A DNA stretch of 64,000 bases from assembly GCF_025403375.1 (NCBI RefSeq), contig NZ_JAMPTM010000001.1, positions 1-64,000 of the forward strand, written 5' to 3'. Each line of letters starts with the position of its first letter. Position 1 is the first letter of the stretch. The position numbers and the translations under genes were made by a program. The stretch is from Frankia gtarii (GTDB lineage Bacteria > Actinomycetota > Actinomycetes > Frankiales > Frankiaceae). Below the pieces are notes generated by a model. It was not told where the DNA came from and did no database searches. It worked only from the letters and a program-made list of their open reading frames with translations. This document shows positions 25,143 to 33,765 of this stretch, piece by piece.

Positions 25143-27305
25143 ATGCCCGAACCCGCGCGCGGCACCGGCCGCTCGAGGCGGACGCTCCGCCCGATCGACT
25201 GGTCCCGGTTGTTCACCCCGAAACTCGTCGCCGTGGTCGGCGCCACCGACACCGACGGCACCCCCCAGCGGGCCCAGTGGCTACAGGTCCGCGACCGCCT
25301 CGGCGCGGTCGGCGCGACCGTCGTCCCGGTGCACCCGAAGAAGACCGAGATCCTGGGCACGCCGGCCGTGGCCGGCCTGGCCGACCTGCCCGGAGTCCCC
25401 GACGTGGTGATCGTGCTCGTGCGCGAGCCCCTGCCCGCGGTCGAACAGGCCCACGCCGCCGGCGCCGGCTTCACGATCGTGTTCTCGGCCGGCTTCGCCG
25501 AGCTCGGCACCGCGCAGGGCGACGCGGCGGAGGCCCGGCTGCGCGAACTGGCCGGCGGCGACATGCGGATCATCGGCCCGAACACGAACCTGAACATCTT
25601 CGAGCCGTGGCAACAGGACCTGCCCGGCCGCCGGCTCGCGGTCATCACCCAGTCCGGCTACCAGGGCCGGCCGATCACCCAGGGGCAGACCCTGGGCATC
25701 GGCATCGAGATGTGGGCCACCCTCGGCAACGAGACCGACCTGGAATGGGCCGACGTCGCCGCCCATCTCGTGGGCCGGCCCGAGGTCGGGGCCATCGCCA
25801 CCTACATCGAGGGGTTCAAGGACGGCCGGACCTTCATGCTCGCCGCGGACGCCGCGGCCCGCGCCCGGGTCCCGATCGTGTGCATCAAGGTCGGCCGCAG
25901 CGAGCAGGGCCGGGCGATGGCGCAGGCCCACACCGGCCATCTCACCGGCTCCGACGCCGTCCACGACGCGGTGTTCGAGCAGTACGGCCTGATCCGGGTG
26001 GACGACATCGACGAGATCATCGAGATCTCCGGGATGTTCTGCCACACCCGCCTGCTCGACGGCCCGGGTGGCGTCGCCATCTACGCGATGTCCGGCGGCA
26101 CCGCCTCCCACGTGGTGGACCTGTGCGGCGCGGCCGGTGTGCCGGTACCCACCTTCACCCCGCAGACCGTCGAGGCGCTCGGCGAGTACGTGCCGTGGTA
26201 CCTCAAGAAGGACAATCCCATGGACTCCGGCGGGGTGATCACCGCCCGGCCGGAGAACCGCAAGGTGCTGGACCTGATGCTCGCCGATCCCAACATCGAC
26301 GTGCTCTTCGCGCCGATCACCGGGGTCTTCCCGGGGATGAGCGACGCCCTGGCCCGCGACCTCATCGCCCTGCACGAGGCCGCCGGCCACGGCGGCAAAC
26401 CGGTCGTCACGGCATGGACCTCCCCGATCCACGACGACCCGGCCTACCGGGCGCTGTGCGCGGCCGGGGTGCCGCTGTTCCACTCGTTCGGCGCGGCCGT
26501 CCGCGGCCTGCGTGCCCTCGGCCGCTACTCGACGTTCGCCCGCACCTACACCAGCCCCTTCGTCGACCCCGCGACGGCCACGGCGAGGGCGACGGCGACG
26601 GCCACCGCCGCGGACGCCGGGCGGGCGCTGCTGCGGGCTGCCGACGGGCCGCTGAACGAGGTGGAGTCCAAGCGCCTGCTCGCCGGCTACGGCATCCCCG
26701 TCGTCGCCGAGCGGGTCGCGACCAGCGCCGACGAGGCCGTGGCGGCCGCCGCGGAGCTCGGGCTCCCGGTCGTGCTGAAGATTCTTTCCAGCGACATCGC
26801 GCACAAGTCCGACCTGGGCCTGGTCGCCGTGGGCGTAGCCGACGAGGAGTCCGTCCGGTCGACCTTCACCCGGCTGCTCGACCGCGCGACGGCACTCGCC
26901 CCGCGGGCACACCTCGACGGCGTCGTCGTCCAGCAGATGGTGGCGGACCCGGTGGCCGAGGTCATCCTCGGGCTGTCCCACCAGCCGCCGTTCGGCCCGA
27001 CCATCACCTTCGGCCTCGGCGGGATCTTCACCGAGATCTTCAGGGATGTGGCGTTCGGCGTGCCACCGTTCGACGAGGCCAGGGCCCGCGCGATCGTGGA
27101 GTCGACCAAGGGCGTCGCGCTGCTGCGCGGCGCCCGCGGCCGCCCGGCCGGCGACCTCGACGCCGTCGTCGACACCATCATGAAGCTGCAGGCCCTCGCC
27201 GTGGACCTGGGCGACGACCTGGCCGAGCTCGACATCAACCCGATCATCGTGCGGCCGGCCGGACAGGGCGTCGTCGCCGTGGACGCCCTCGCCATCCCCC
27301 GTTAG
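25143..27305 (+). CDS. NDP-forming acyl-CoA synthetase, fused alpha-beta subunits
   Basis: 720 residues from ATG 25143 behind GGAGG with a six-base gap; the open frame upstream to 24639 is a shadow of the crotonase gene. Order of domains: CoA-binding Rossmann fold (LVAVVGATD), two succinyl-CoA-ligase-like domains with the AHTGHLTGSDAVHDA loop that carries the phospho-His, an Ala/Thr-rich linker, then an ATP-grasp (SKRLLAGYGIPVVAE, ILSSDIAHKSDLG, FGLGGIFTEIFRDVAFG) ending in LDINPIIV. These enzymes make acyl-CoA with release of ADP plus phosphate, reversibly. Placed after dehydrogenases and a hydratase, it may recover energy from, or load, a short acid. It ends at a strong terminator. Confidence 0.92.
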   Translation: MPEPARGTGRSRRTLRPIDWSRLFTPKLVAVVGATDTDGTPQRAQWLQVRDRLGAVGATVVPVHPKKTEILGTPAVAGLADLPGVPDVVIVLVREPLPAVEQAHAAGAGFTIVFSAGFAELGTAQGDAAEARLRELAGGDMRIIGPNTNLNIFEPWQQDLPGRRLAVITQSGYQGRPITQGQTLGIGIEMWATLGNETDLEWADVAAHLVGRPEVGAIATYIEGFKDGRTFMLAADAAARARVPIVCIKVGRSEQGRAMAQAHTGHLTGSDAVHDAVFEQYGLIRVDDIDEIIEISGMFCHTRLLDGPGGVAIYAMSGGTASHVVDLCGAAGVPVPTFTPQTVEALGEYVPWYLKKDNPMDSGGVITARPENRKVLDLMLADPNIDVLFAPITGVFPGMSDALARDLIALHEAAGHGGKPVVTAWTSPIHDDPAYRALCAAGVPLFHSFGAAVRGLRALGRYSTFARTYTSPFVDPATATARATATATAADAGRALLRAADGPLNEVESKRLLAGYGIPVVAERVATSADEAVAAAAELGLPVVLKILSSDIAHKSDLGLVAVGVADEESVRSTFTRLLDRATALAPRAHLDGVVVQQMVADPVAEVILGLSHQPPFGPTITFGLGGIFTEIFRDVAFGVPPFDEARARAIVESTKGVALLRGARGRPAGDLDAVVDTIMKLQALAVDLGDDLAELDINPIIVRPAGQGVVAVDALAIPR

Positions 27306-27320
27306 AAGGGCCCCCTCCCG

Positions 27321-27352
27321 CTGCTCGCCCGGGGTCGTGCCCGGGCGAGCAG
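27321..27352. terminator. Strong bidirectional hairpin terminator
   Basis: CTGCTCGCCCGGG and CCCGGGCGAGCAG form a perfect 13-bp stem around the loop GTCGTG. It stands between the convergent synthetase and gntR genes. Confidence 0.85.
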
Positions 27353-27458
27353 GCCCCGGCGCGCCTCAGGCCCGTGGGGCGCGCTTCGTCGTCGCCATCG
27401 AACGGGATCACCACGAGATGCCCCGATCAGACGTGGCGGAAGTCAGCGCCGGGCGCGG

Positions 27459-28190
27459 TCAGAGCTCCGCCGTCGGGTCCGGGACCCAGAGGATCTTCCG
27501 GGCCGCCAGCAGCGCGACCACCCGCTCGCCCTGGCCGTCCAGCAGGCTCACGAACGCGGTGCTGGCCCGGGAGCCGTCGTGGTCGCGGATGGCCCGCGCG
27601 ATCGTGGTGATGCCCGTCTTCTGAGCGGCGATCGTTCCCGGAACGAGTTCGAAGAAGTTGCCGGGGATGATGCCCGTCATCAGCCGGCCGAGGGAGGCGA
27701 GCCGGGAGGAGCGGGCCATCGCGAAGATCTGGCGGAGGAAGGCCTCGTTCGCGTGGAAGACGTCCTCCGGCCCACTCGCCTCGCGCAGTTCACGGGCGGC
27801 GACGCGCAGGCGGGCGACGCCCTCGTCGTCCCCACGCTCGGTGGCGCGCAGCGCGGCGAGCCCGTAGAGCATGCCGAGCAGCGCGTAGTGGTCGCGGACC
27901 GAGTTCTCGTCGAGGCCGTGCACGAAGGCGCCCCGGTGCGGCTCGTTCGTCACCCAGCCCTCATGATCGAGGGTGATGATCGCCTCCCGGACCGGGATGC
28001 GGCTCATCCCGAGCGTTTCGGCGATCTCGTCCTGCCGGACGTGGTCCCCCTGACGCAGCGCGCCACTGAAGATCATGCCGCGGATGTAGGCCGCGACCTG
28101 GGAGCCGCTGCTACGGCGATCCATCACGACGTACCGGTTGGCAGCGACGTCCGCGGATCGGGGCGCCGCTGTGCGACGGTTGGGGGGGAT
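27459..28190 (-). CDS. GntR family regulator, FCD subfamily (copy 2), probable AUC start
   Basis: The winged helix QDEIAETLGMSRIPVREAIITLDHEGWV is followed by HRGAFVHGLDENSVRDHYALLG and an FCD domain ending IIPGNFFELVPGT. ATG 28124 would give 221 residues but has no SD. Upstream, GAGGAG is followed after seven bases by ATC-CCC-CCC-AAC, and the paralogue at 47742 has the same arrangement with ATA. The two proteins share IPPNRRTA right after that codon, so I set the start at the AUC (28190); GTG 28203-28205 is an alternative. It follows the amidohydrolase gene in the same direction and probably controls the P450 operon through the AT-rich sites. Confidence 0.85.
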   Translation of the reverse strand: MPPNRRTAAPRSADVAANRYVVMDRRSSGSQVAAYIRGMIFSGALRQGDHVRQDEIAETLGMSRIPVREAIITLDHEGWVTNEPHRGAFVHGLDENSVRDHYALLGMLYGLAALRATERGDDEGVARLRVAARELREASGPEDVFHANEAFLRQIFAMARSSRLASLGRLMTGIIPGNFFELVPGTIAAQKTGITTIARAIRDHDGSRASTAFVSLLDGQGERVVALLAARKILWVPDPTAEL

Positions 28191-28308
28191 CGCGCCACTC
28201 CTCACGTGTTCGGCGGACCGCGTGCATGCGGCGCGCCGGTGGCCGCCGGTCGGGTCCGGTTCACGCACCCGACCGGCCGCCGGCCGGATCAGACCATCGG
28301 AACCTGTC

Positions 28309-29580
28309 TCAGGCCGTCGGGACCAGCCGGCTGAGATCGGCGCCGCCGCCGAGATGGCGGCCCCGGTCGTAGGAGCGGACCGACACGTCGCGGCCGGCGG
28401 CCTTCGCGCGCAGGGCCCCCACCGTGCACTCCGCCTTCGGTAGCACCGCGAAGGGGTCGAACGAGTACCACCGCATCGCGTTCTCGTGCGAGATCTTGCG
28501 GACCTCGGCGTCGGGCAGCCCGCCGGCGTCGGCCAGGAATGTCTCCGGGGCGGTCGGCCAGGTCGAGTCGATGTGGGGGTAGTCGCACTCCCACGCGATG
28601 TTGTCGATGCCGATGCTGTCCCGCAGCGTGACCCCGACCGTGTCCTCGATGTAGCAGGTGAGGAAGTGCCGCCGGAACACGTCACTGGGCAGCAGGTCGC
28701 CGAAGTCCTGCCCGGTCCAGGAACGGTTGAGCTTGTAGACGTGGTCCACCCGCTCGAGAAAGTACGGGATCCAGCCGGTGCCGCCCTCGGAGAGGGCGAT
28801 CTTCAGATCGGGAAACTTCCGCGGGACCCGCGACCACAGCAGATCCGCGGCCGCCTGGCACACGTTCATCGGCTGCAGCGTGATCATCACGTCCATCGGA
28901 GCATCCGGCGCTGTGGTCACGAGCTTGCCCGACGATCCGAGATGGACCGAGAGCACCATCCCGGTGTCCGCCAGCGCCGCCCAGAACGGGTCCCACGTCT
29001 CGCTGTGGAAGCTGGGGTAGCCCAACGTCGCGGGGTTCTCGGTGAAGGTGATCGACTTCGCGCCCTTGGCCGCCACCCGGCGGGCCTCGGCGGCGGCGAG
29101 CTCCGGGTCCCACAGGATCGGCAACGCCATCGGGATGTGCCGGCCGGGGTAGGAGCCGCACCACTCGTCGATGTGCCAGTCGTTGTAGGCGCGGACGACG
29201 GCCAGCGCGAGATCCTTGTCCTCGGCGGCAGCGAACAGGCGACCGGAGAACCCCGGGAACGACGGGAAGGCGAGCGAGCTGAGCAGCCCGTTCGCATCCA
29301 TGTCCTGCACCCGCTCATGGATGTCCCAACAGCCCGGACGCATCTCGTCGAAGGCCGTCGGATCGATGCCGTACTCCTCCGGCGGACGCCCCGCGACGGC
29401 GTTCATGCCGATGTTCGGGATGACCGTGTCGTTGAAGACCCAGACGTCGGAGCCAGCGGAGTCCCGGACGACCTTCGGCGCCTGATCGGCGTAGCGAGCC
29501 GGGATGTGCCGTTCGAACATGTCCGGCGGCTCGATGAGATGGTCGTCGACGCTGATCAGGATGAGGTCGTCGATGTTCAC
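28309..29580 (-). CDS. Amidohydrolase-2 family protein
   Basis: 423 residues from ATG 29580, which overlaps the SDR stop by four bases. Metal ligands: ISVDDHLIEPPDMF at the N-terminus and AWECDYPHIDSTW late in the barrel. It is a paralogue of the protein at 1176-2471, sharing HENAMRWYSFDPFAVLP and TVGALRA at the end. The family covers ACMSD-type decarboxylases and hydrolases of cyclic acids. It follows P450 and SDR genes, giving an oxidation-dehydrogenation-cleavage order. An internal promoter may exist, since the palindrome AAGTATACTT lies 98 bases upstream inside the SDR gene. Confidence 0.88.
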   Translation of the reverse strand: MNIDDLILISVDDHLIEPPDMFERHIPARYADQAPKVVRDSAGSDVWVFNDTVIPNIGMNAVAGRPPEEYGIDPTAFDEMRPGCWDIHERVQDMDANGLLSSLAFPSFPGFSGRLFAAAEDKDLALAVVRAYNDWHIDEWCGSYPGRHIPMALPILWDPELAAAEARRVAAKGAKSITFTENPATLGYPSFHSETWDPFWAALADTGMVLSVHLGSSGKLVTTAPDAPMDVMITLQPMNVCQAAADLLWSRVPRKFPDLKIALSEGGTGWIPYFLERVDHVYKLNRSWTGQDFGDLLPSDVFRRHFLTCYIEDTVGVTLRDSIGIDNIAWECDYPHIDSTWPTAPETFLADAGGLPDAEVRKISHENAMRWYSFDPFAVLPKAECTVGALRAKAAGRDVSVRSYDRGRHLGGGADLSRLVPTA

Positions 29581-30509
29581 TGCGTCGAACCTTCCCGTGT
29601 CCGCCCGGCCGCCTGCCCAGATCCCACCGACGTCTCGCCAGCAGGGACACTCGTACCGTCAGCGGCACTATTGGATGAAGTATACTTTGCATCGCCGCTC
29701 GGTTCCGCCTCATCGCGGGGCGCGGGCGTGCCCAGCAGGGCCTGCAGCTCCGCCGCCGACATCGTGCGGATGGGCGGTTTGAGGACGATGTCCTCGACGA
29801 CGATCGCCGGGTGGGCCAGGATCCAGGCACAGGCCTCGGCCACCGCGGTGCCCACGTCCTCGACCGCCATGAAGCTGGCCTCCAGCAGGCCGTGCTCGGC
29901 CCAGCTGGTCATCACCCGGCCGAGCAGTTCGCCGTCGAAGTCGCGGTAGATGTCCGTCGGCAGGACGGGCCCGACCACCAGGCGCATGAACCGGACGTCC
30001 ATGTGCTCCAGTCGCCAGGTCCTGATGGTGTGCTCCAGGGCCGCCTTGCTCGCGCCGTACGCCCCGACGCCATGCATGGTCTTGTCCACGTTGGTGGAGG
30101 ACACGAACCCGACGAAGCCGCCCTCGGCCAGGACCGGCAACGCGAACCGGGTGACCAGGGTCGGCGCCACGACGTTGGTGGCGAACGTCTTGTGCCAGTT
30201 CTGCGCCTCCGAGTCGGCCATCATCTCGAGGTACGACCAGGCCAGCGTCAGCAGCACGACATCGATCCCGCCGAGACCCGCGACCGCCTCGTCGACCGCC
30301 CGCCGGGCAGCGGACTCGTCACACACGTCGGCAACGATGCCCACCCCGCCGGCCTCGGCGGCGACCTCGTCGATCAGCGTCTTGCGCCGTCCGACCACGG
30401 CGACCTTCGCGCCCATCCCCGCGGCGGTCAGCGCGACCGAGCGACCGAGCCCGGAGGACCCGCCGACCACCAGCACCCGCTTGCCCGCCAGATCGGCGTT
30501 GATGGTCAT
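29577..30509 (-). CDS. Short-chain dehydrogenase/reductase with a disordered C-terminal tail
   Basis: About 310 residues from ATG 30509, one base after the P450 stop. Motifs: VLVVGGSSGLGRS for NAD(P) and GAYGASKAALEH as the active site; the usual NNAG is replaced by LTLAWSY, so it is an atypical SDR. After about residue 260 comes a 45-50-residue tail rich in Ser, Gly, Ala and Glu without structure. The DNA of that tail carries the AAGTATACTT palindrome, so the tail may exist only because the next gene's promoter was built into the 3' end. Likely role: oxidation of the P450 product alcohol. Confidence 0.85.
   Translation of the reverse strand: MTINADLAGKRVLVVGGSSGLGRSVALTAAGMGAKVAVVGRRKTLIDEVAAEAGGVGIVADVCDESAARRAVDEAVAGLGGIDVVLLTLAWSYLEMMADSEAQNWHKTFATNVVAPTLVTRFALPVLAEGGFVGFVSSTNVDKTMHGVGAYGASKAALEHTIRTWRLEHMDVRFMRLVVGPVLPTDIYRDFDGELLGRVMTSWAEHGLLEASFMAVEDVGTAVAEACAWILAHPAIVVEDIVLKPPIRTMSAAELQALLGTPAPRDEAEPSGDAKYTSSNSAADGTSVPAGETSVGSGQAAGRTREGSTQ
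29678..29687. promoter_or_regulatory. Palindromic element AAGTATACTT inside the SDR 3' end
   Basis: AAGTATACTT is a perfect palindrome with the GTATAC core known from several FCD-GntR operators. It lies 98 bases before the amidohydrolase start, inside the coding tail of the SDR gene. Confidence 0.45.
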
Positions 30510-30510
30510 C

Positions 30511-31716
30511 TCACACCCCCGCGGTGGCCGGCGTACCGGCCCGGTCGACGACCAGCGGCAGGTGACTGACGCCCCGCACATTGGTCGACACGTGATGCAC
30601 GGCGCGATCGACGTCCACGTGGAACTCCTCGTATCGCTGGAAGATCTCCTCGAAGGCGATCTTCATCTCGAGCCGGGCGAGGTGCGCGCCCAGACAGCGG
30701 TGTATTCCGAAGCCGAAGAACAGCGTTGAAGGATGTTCCGTCCGGCGCAGGTCATAGGTGTCGGGCCGCTCGTAGACGCTCTCGTCGCGCAACGCCGAGC
30801 CGGTGATGAGCATGACCCGCTCCCCCGCGGGGATCGTCACCCCCTGCACCACCACCTCCCGGGTGGTGATGCGCCCCTGCAGCTGGGACGGCGGGTCGAA
30901 GCGCAGGGTTTCCTCGACCGCCTTCCCGGCGAGCGAGAGGTCGTCGCGCAGGAGCCGGGCCTGGTCCGGGAACCGGGTCAACGCCATGAGCCCGTTGGGG
31001 ATGCCCTTGGCCACGGTCTCGTGGCCCGCGAAACCGAGCTCCAGGAACCGGAAGGCGATCTCCTCATCGCTCATGCTCCGGGTGCGGCCGTCCTCGTCGT
31101 CGATCACCTCGGTGTTCATGATCATGCTGATGATGTCGTCCTGCGGGTTCCGGCGCCGTTCGGCCACCAGTTCCAGGTACAGGGTCAGCAGGCCGGCGCC
31201 GGCCTCCATCGCGGCGGTCGGGTCGGTGTCGGGGCCGCGAGCGGCGAGCCGGTCGGAGAGCTCGCTGACGGTCGAACGGCGCTCGGCCGGAATGCCGAGC
31301 AGCTCACTGATGACGTCCAGCGGGAGCTTGATGGCGAACTCGCCGACCACGTCGAACTCGCCGACATCCCGGTGCCGGTCGAGCAGCTCGCCGGCGCGGG
31401 CCCGGATGAACGGTTCCAGCGCCATGATCCGGCGGGGGGTGAAGACCCTGCCGATGATCTTCCGGTGCCACCGGTGCTCGGGTGGGTCCTTGAGGATGAG
31501 CATCGGGGCGCCCCTCTCCGCGCCCTCGATCGTCACCCCACCGGTACTGGAATAGGTGTCCCAGTCGTTGTGCGCGGCGAGGACGTCGGCGTGCCGGGCG
31601 AAGGCCCAGAAGCCGAGCTCCTCGTTACGGTGGACCGGCTCCTCGGCCCGCAGCCTGGCGTAGATCGGGTAGGGATCCCGCCACGTCACGGGGTCGTACG
31701 GGTTGAAGACGACCAT
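30511..31716 (-). CDS. Cytochrome P450
   Basis: 401 residues from ATG 31716 behind GGAGGA; a longer frame to 31848 crosses the AT-rich element. The I-helix motif is LGFAGHETVAKG, ExxR is EETLRFDPP, and the haem loop is FGFGIHRCLGAHLAR with the Cys ligand near residue 341. It is a soluble class I bacterial P450 that needs a ferredoxin; a [3Fe-4S] ferredoxin is encoded 19 kb away at 50328. It leads the P450-SDR-amidohydrolase operon, so it probably hydroxylates the growth substrate, and the resulting alcohol goes to the SDR. Confidence 0.96.
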   Translation of the reverse strand: MVVFNPYDPVTWRDPYPIYARLRAEEPVHRNEELGFWAFARHADVLAAHNDWDTYSSTGGVTIEGAERGAPMLILKDPPEHRWHRKIIGRVFTPRRIMALEPFIRARAGELLDRHRDVGEFDVVGEFAIKLPLDVISELLGIPAERRSTVSELSDRLAARGPDTDPTAAMEAGAGLLTLYLELVAERRRNPQDDIISMIMNTEVIDDEDGRTRSMSDEEIAFRFLELGFAGHETVAKGIPNGLMALTRFPDQARLLRDDLSLAGKAVEETLRFDPPSQLQGRITTREVVVQGVTIPAGERVMLITGSALRDESVYERPDTYDLRRTEHPSTLFFGFGIHRCLGAHLARLEMKIAFEEIFQRYEEFHVDVDRAVHHVSTNVRGVSHLPLVVDRAGTPATAGV

Positions 31717-31794
31717 TCTGTTCCTCCGAGCGGCGAAGTACGCGGGCTGGGGACGCCGAGATGCGCCCGGGTGGCGGTAGCACCATGATCGAAG

Positions 31795-31810
31795 AATAGA
31801 TATTATATCC
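31795..31810. promoter_or_regulatory. AT-rich element upstream of the P450 operon
   Basis: AATAGATATTATATCC contains the dyad GATAT-T-ATATC (31799-31809). It is about 80 bases before the P450 start. Confidence 0.5.
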
Positions 31811-31903
31811 AACTTTGATCCACGGACAAGTCCCGGGCCACCGAACACCCGAAGCGCGGGCCGCCCCCCGCCACCACCGGGCGCGATCTCACCGCACTGA
31901 CGC

Positions 31904-32362
31904 CTACGGCAGGGAACTCATCACCACCAGCAGCCGGACTGGAACGTCGTTGCGGTTGCGCCACGCATGGTTGGTCCCCCGCTGGACGACACAGTCCCCG
32001 GGATGGAGCAGGACCTCGCCCTCCTCCAGTTCCAAGGTGAGGTCACCCCCGTCGAGGACGTAGACGAAGTCCACCGTCCTCGTCTGGTGGAAGAAGGCTT
32101 CGTCACCCACCTCGAGGCCGTCGCCGGCATGCTCGGCGATCATCTGGCGCAGCGCCTTGTCGGGGGGGACGGAGAACAGCCGCCAGCGCAGCCCCCCGGG
32201 CGGAGGCTCGAGGTCGCCCGCCTCGACCGGGTCGTGTCCGAGCGGGTCACCCGCACCGGTGATCCACAGGTTCTCCCAGATCGCCGAGCTGGGGGGAGGA
32301 CCGTCCGTCAGGATCGTGGACCGGCCCTCGACCTCTCCGGTCACCACTCGCCGCACACCCAT
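31904..32362 (-). CDS. Cupin-domain protein
   Basis: 152 residues from ATG 32362 behind AGGAG. The C-terminal two thirds is a single cupin barrel: TVDFVYVLDGGDLTLELEEGEVLLHPGDCVVQRGTNHAW, with the second motif G-D-C...N-H-A-W; the His ligands of motif 1 (normally H-x-H) are not evident, so metal binding is uncertain. The N-terminal part RSTILTDG...WENLWITG is common in actinobacterial cupins of catabolic clusters. It is last in the leftward run GntR/UTRA-SnoaL-cupin, 28 bases after the SnoaL gene. Possible role: small-molecule isomerase or sensor. Confidence 0.82.
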   Translation of the reverse strand: MGVRRVVTGEVEGRSTILTDGPPPSSAIWENLWITGAGDPLGHDPVEAGDLEPPPGGLRWRLFSVPPDKALRQMIAEHAGDGLEVGDEAFFHQTRTVDFVYVLDGGDLTLELEEGEVLLHPGDCVVQRGTNHAWRNRNDVPVRLLVVMSSLP

Positions 32363-32383
32363 GAGAATCTCCTGTCCGAAAGT

Positions 32384-32403
32384 TTACCGATTACCGATTA
32401 CCG
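32384..32403. repeat. TTACCGA microrepeat over the SnoaL stop codon
   Basis: Nearly three tandem copies of the 7-base unit TTACCGA span the SnoaL stop codon (32391-32393) and the gap to the cupin gene. Confidence 0.7.
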
Positions 32404-32774
32404 GTCGGGAGGATCTGCTCGCCGAAAGTGGGATCAACGTAGTCGTCGATTCTCGTGATTCCGGTGTCGTCGGTGGTGAGCACAATGCAGTTGTGCGCCT
32501 CCAGCGGGCGGCCGGTCGCCCGGACGGTCCCACGAACGAGGATCCGAATCAGCTGGCCGCCGGGAAAGATCTCGTGCTGGACGATGTCCGCGCCCAGATC
32601 GGACACCAACTGCTGGAGGGCGGCGGCCCCGGAGAACCCCGCGGCGGGAACTTCGGCCTTGTCGCTGTTGTGCCAGTTGATGCAACCCGGCGCGAAGAGC
32701 GCCTCGAATCGGCTGCGGTCGCCGGTGTCGAACGAGTACTTGAGCGCGTCGGCAGCCGACGCCAGTCCACTCAC
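32391..32774 (-). CDS. SnoaL/NTF2-like protein
   Basis: 127 residues from GTG 32774, with GAGG upstream. The pattern ALKYSFDTGDRSRFEALFAPGCINWHN followed by strands ending GITRIDDYVDP is that of the SnoaL-like NTF2 cone fold, used by polyketide cyclases, ketosteroid-isomerase relatives and epoxide hydrolases. Catalytic residues cannot be assigned with confidence. It lies between the GntR/UTRA gene and the cupin gene in one direction, so it may be controlled with the transporter next door. Confidence 0.75.
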   Translation of the reverse strand: MSGLASAADALKYSFDTGDRSRFEALFAPGCINWHNSDKAEVPAAGFSGAAALQQLVSDLGADIVQHEIFPGGQLIRILVRGTVRATGRPLEAHNCIVLTTDDTGITRIDDYVDPTFGEQILPTGNR

Positions 32775-32862
32775 AGCATTCTACCTCTCATGGTGATTCC
32801 ACCTCTCACGGTGGTTTCAACTCGTTTCCGGGAGCTCTGGACCACGAAATCAGGTGTCCGGG

Positions 32863-32897
32863 CCGGATAGCCACTAGAGCCCGGATAGCCACTAGAG
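32863..32897. repeat. 18-bp tandem duplication over a gntR stop codon
   Basis: CCGGATAGCCACTAGAGC at 32863 is followed directly by a second copy at 32881, differing only in its last base. The second copy contains the TAG stop of the GntR/UTRA gene. Confidence 0.85.
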
Positions 32898-33578
32898 TGT
32901 CGTCGTGATCTCGTATCGGTCGGCGGGGTGAATGTGGATGCCGACGCTGGCGATGCGCCCCCGTGCATCACTGTGGCGGCGGATGATCACAAGAGCGGCG
33001 GCACCGGCGGTGGCGCCCAGCGCCCTGGCTATGTCGCCGTCGAGCAACGCGGCGGAAATCGTCTGTATGACGCCCTTGTTCGTCACGTTCTCAATCTTGA
33101 AGGGATCATGGAGCAGTGACTGGTTGGGCGTTCCCGAACGGAGGTAGTGCTCGCTCCAGCAGAACGGGGCATCCGGCCGGGTCCGCCATGCTCGTGGGCC
33201 TCGGAGCACAAACCATCTCGAGCCCACCTGGGCACCGAGGCGATAGGCCAGCGCGGCGTCGGCGACGATGTCCGCGGTCTCAGGCCCGACGATCCTGCTC
33301 TCGGCGGCGAGCTCGGCGATATCGGCCGGAGAATGAGCGAAGGGCTGATATGAGGCGACCGGCGCGGTGGCGATGACCGTCGTGCCGGATCCTCGCCGGC
33401 GTTCGATCACGCCGAGCTGCTCAAGGCGCCCGAGGGCCCGCCGAACCGTTCCCCGCGCCAGCCCGTGGGACTCACAGAGCTGGTCCTCGGTGGGGAGCCG
33501 ATCACCGACCGCCAGAGATCCGTCGGCGATCTGCTCAAGCAGCTCGCTGGCAAGCTGTTGGTGGCGCGGGATGGACAT
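32892..33578 (-). CDS. GntR family regulator, HutC/UTRA subfamily (copy 1)
   Basis: 228 residues from ATG 33578, with GGAG nine bases before; ATG 33593 is a weaker option. The winged helix is LPTEDQLCESHGLARGTVRRALGRLEQLGVIERRRGSGTTV, followed by a UTRA ligand domain (SRWFVLRGPRAWR, FCWSEHYLRSG, GVIQTISAALLD, ending SVGIHIHPADRYEITTTL). It is a close sibling of the protein at 50819, which has exactly the same length. UTRA proteins of the DasR/HutC type bind GTCTAGAC-centred sites. Two matching sites flank the binding-protein/transporter divergent promoter (35064, 35299) just upstream, the most likely targets. Confidence 0.9.
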   Translation of the reverse strand: MSIPRHQQLASELLEQIADGSLAVGDRLPTEDQLCESHGLARGTVRRALGRLEQLGVIERRRGSGTTVIATAPVASYQPFAHSPADIAELAAESRIVGPETADIVADAALAYRLGAQVGSRWFVLRGPRAWRTRPDAPFCWSEHYLRSGTPNQSLLHDPFKIENVTNKGVIQTISAALLDGDIARALGATAGAAALVIIRRHSDARGRIASVGIHIHPADRYEITTTL

Positions 33579-33765
33579 CTCGTCATTCTCCATGGGATCG
33601 CGGACATCGCGATCGTAGTCTTTGCGTAGCCATCTGGATGCTCAGTGTTATCGGCCTATCTCGGCGGCGACCCGGCAGTCCCGACCACGCCCGTCACCAC
33701 CAACCTCCCTTCCGGAACATGCGCACCGCGGCTGGAGACCACTGGTTGAGGTACGGGGGTGCCCG

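Noticed and set aside
33116-33376. Rightward short frames over the GntR/UTRA gene
   Set aside because: Arg/Pro-rich shadows opposite a gene with clear winged-helix and UTRA motifs.
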